Part shown: piece after piece, positions 13,339-13,708 of the stretch
Layout of the letters: each line of letters begins with the position of its first letter
Numbering within the stretch: position 1 is the first letter of the stretch
NCBI GenBank assembly: GCA_016189965.1
Contig: JACPRL010000024.1
Coordinates: 1 to 13,708 of the forward strand
Length of the DNA stretch: 13,708 nt
Direction of reading: 5' to 3'
Source: Acidobacteriota bacterium
GTDB taxonomy: Bacteria; Acidobacteriota; Terriglobia; Acidiferrales; 2-02-FULL-67-57
Position numbers and translations under genes: made by a program
Notes under the pieces: generated by a model
Told to the model about the DNA's origin: nothing
Seen by the model: the letters and a program-made list of their open reading frames with translations, nothing else
Database searches by the model: none

Positions 13339-13708
13339 CTACCGGCGTCGCTCCGCCAACCAGCCTATCAGCGGCGGCAGCCAGCACAGGTTGGCCGCAA
13401 TCGTCTCCACCGCCGTCCGCACTTGCGTTGTGGGGCTGAAGCCCAGCAGCCGCGCCGCCAGCAGCCCCACAGGAACCACAAGTATCACAGCCAGGCTGGT
13501 CAGCATCACCGGATGCCGCGCGTAACGGCCGAGCGCTGCGCCCCAACCCGTTTCTTGTCGCCGCAAATAGACGAGACCGGAGACGTTGGCGCCGATTTGG
13601 TCGCTCATGGCGTAGAAGAAGGGAATGTAGAACGCCTCGACCCCGTAGACGTCTACGCCGGCCCAGCGGCTCCCCCAGTCAACGAGCCACGGGACTGCCA
13701 TCCCCAGC
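13339..13708 (-). CDS. Hypothetical membrane protein, C-terminal part (cut by window edge)
   Basis: The frame ends at TGA 13339-13341 region and stays open to the right edge. ATG 13701 is the first in-window Met, but the preceding codons (Leu-Gly) remain open and no ribosome-binding site is visible, so the true start is probably outside. The 120+ visible residues have a hydrophobic aromatic stretch (about 20-35), two clear membrane segments near 64-86 (HPVMLTSLAVILVVPVGLLAARL) and 99-115 (ETIAANLCWLPPLIGWL), and a short basic tail (AERRR). No domain is recognised. It converges on the kynureninase-like gene. Confidence 0.65.
   Translation of the reverse strand, partial: LGMAVPWLVDWGSRWAGVDVYGVEAFYIPFFYAMSDQIGANVSGLVYLRRQETGWGAALGRYARHPVMLTSLAVILVVPVGLLAARLLGFSPTTQVRTAVETIAANLCWLPPLIGWLAERRR

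Noticed and set aside
12062..13546. 494-codon minus-strand frame across the kynureninase-like gene
   Set aside because: Antisense shadow, with no domain and extending across two other features.

Overview
This is a GC-rich bacterial chromosome segment that most resembles Acidobacteriota. The strongest pointer is the secreted VWFA protein at 1982-3718, which has the architecture of the 'VWFA-related Acidobacterial domain' family. A PDZ/membrane/GAF/SpoIIE phosphatase and a TPR-like secreted protein also fit that phylum. TGA is an ordinary stop codon here: it ends the MBL hydrolase, the phosphatase, the M16 peptidase, the IS110 remnant and the kynureninase-like gene.

Layout. 1-1249 (minus): a metallo-beta-lactamase-fold hydrolase followed by the start of a secreted TPR-like protein cut by the window edge. 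1250-1433: a compact divergent control region. 1434-1964 (plus): an AhpD/carboxymuconolactone decarboxylase-like protein whose frame is broken by a single TGA exactly where the second redox cysteine of the CxxC motif belongs, with a SECIS-like hairpin 13 nt downstream. I read it as a CxxU selenoprotein. 1982-3718 (minus): the VWFA protein. 3719-4055: a non-coding divergent region rich in small dyads. 4056-6647 (plus): an 863-residue PDZ-7TM-like-GAF-SpoIIE/RsbU-type phosphatase. 6654-8213 (minus): an M16 zinc peptidase and a small acidic protein in one likely operon. 8420-9466 (plus): rlmN. 9467-10640: a 5'-truncated IS110-family element, flanked by facing copies of a short repeat. 10686-12065 (plus): an APC/AAT amino-acid permease. 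12110-13258 (plus): a kynureninase-like PLP enzyme. 13339-13708 (minus): a partial membrane protein.

How the genes relate. The region is mostly single genes and short units rather than one pathway. Two pairs make biological sense together: the permease followed at once by the PLP enzyme (uptake and breakdown of an amino acid, possibly tryptophan- or kynurenine-related), and the M16 peptidase with the small protein. The most notable item is the candidate selenoprotein with its dyad over the -35 box, its 5' leader hairpin next to the Shine-Dalgarno site, and its candidate SECIS. No tRNA, rRNA or CRISPR array was seen. The best-supported mobile element is the IS110 remnant.
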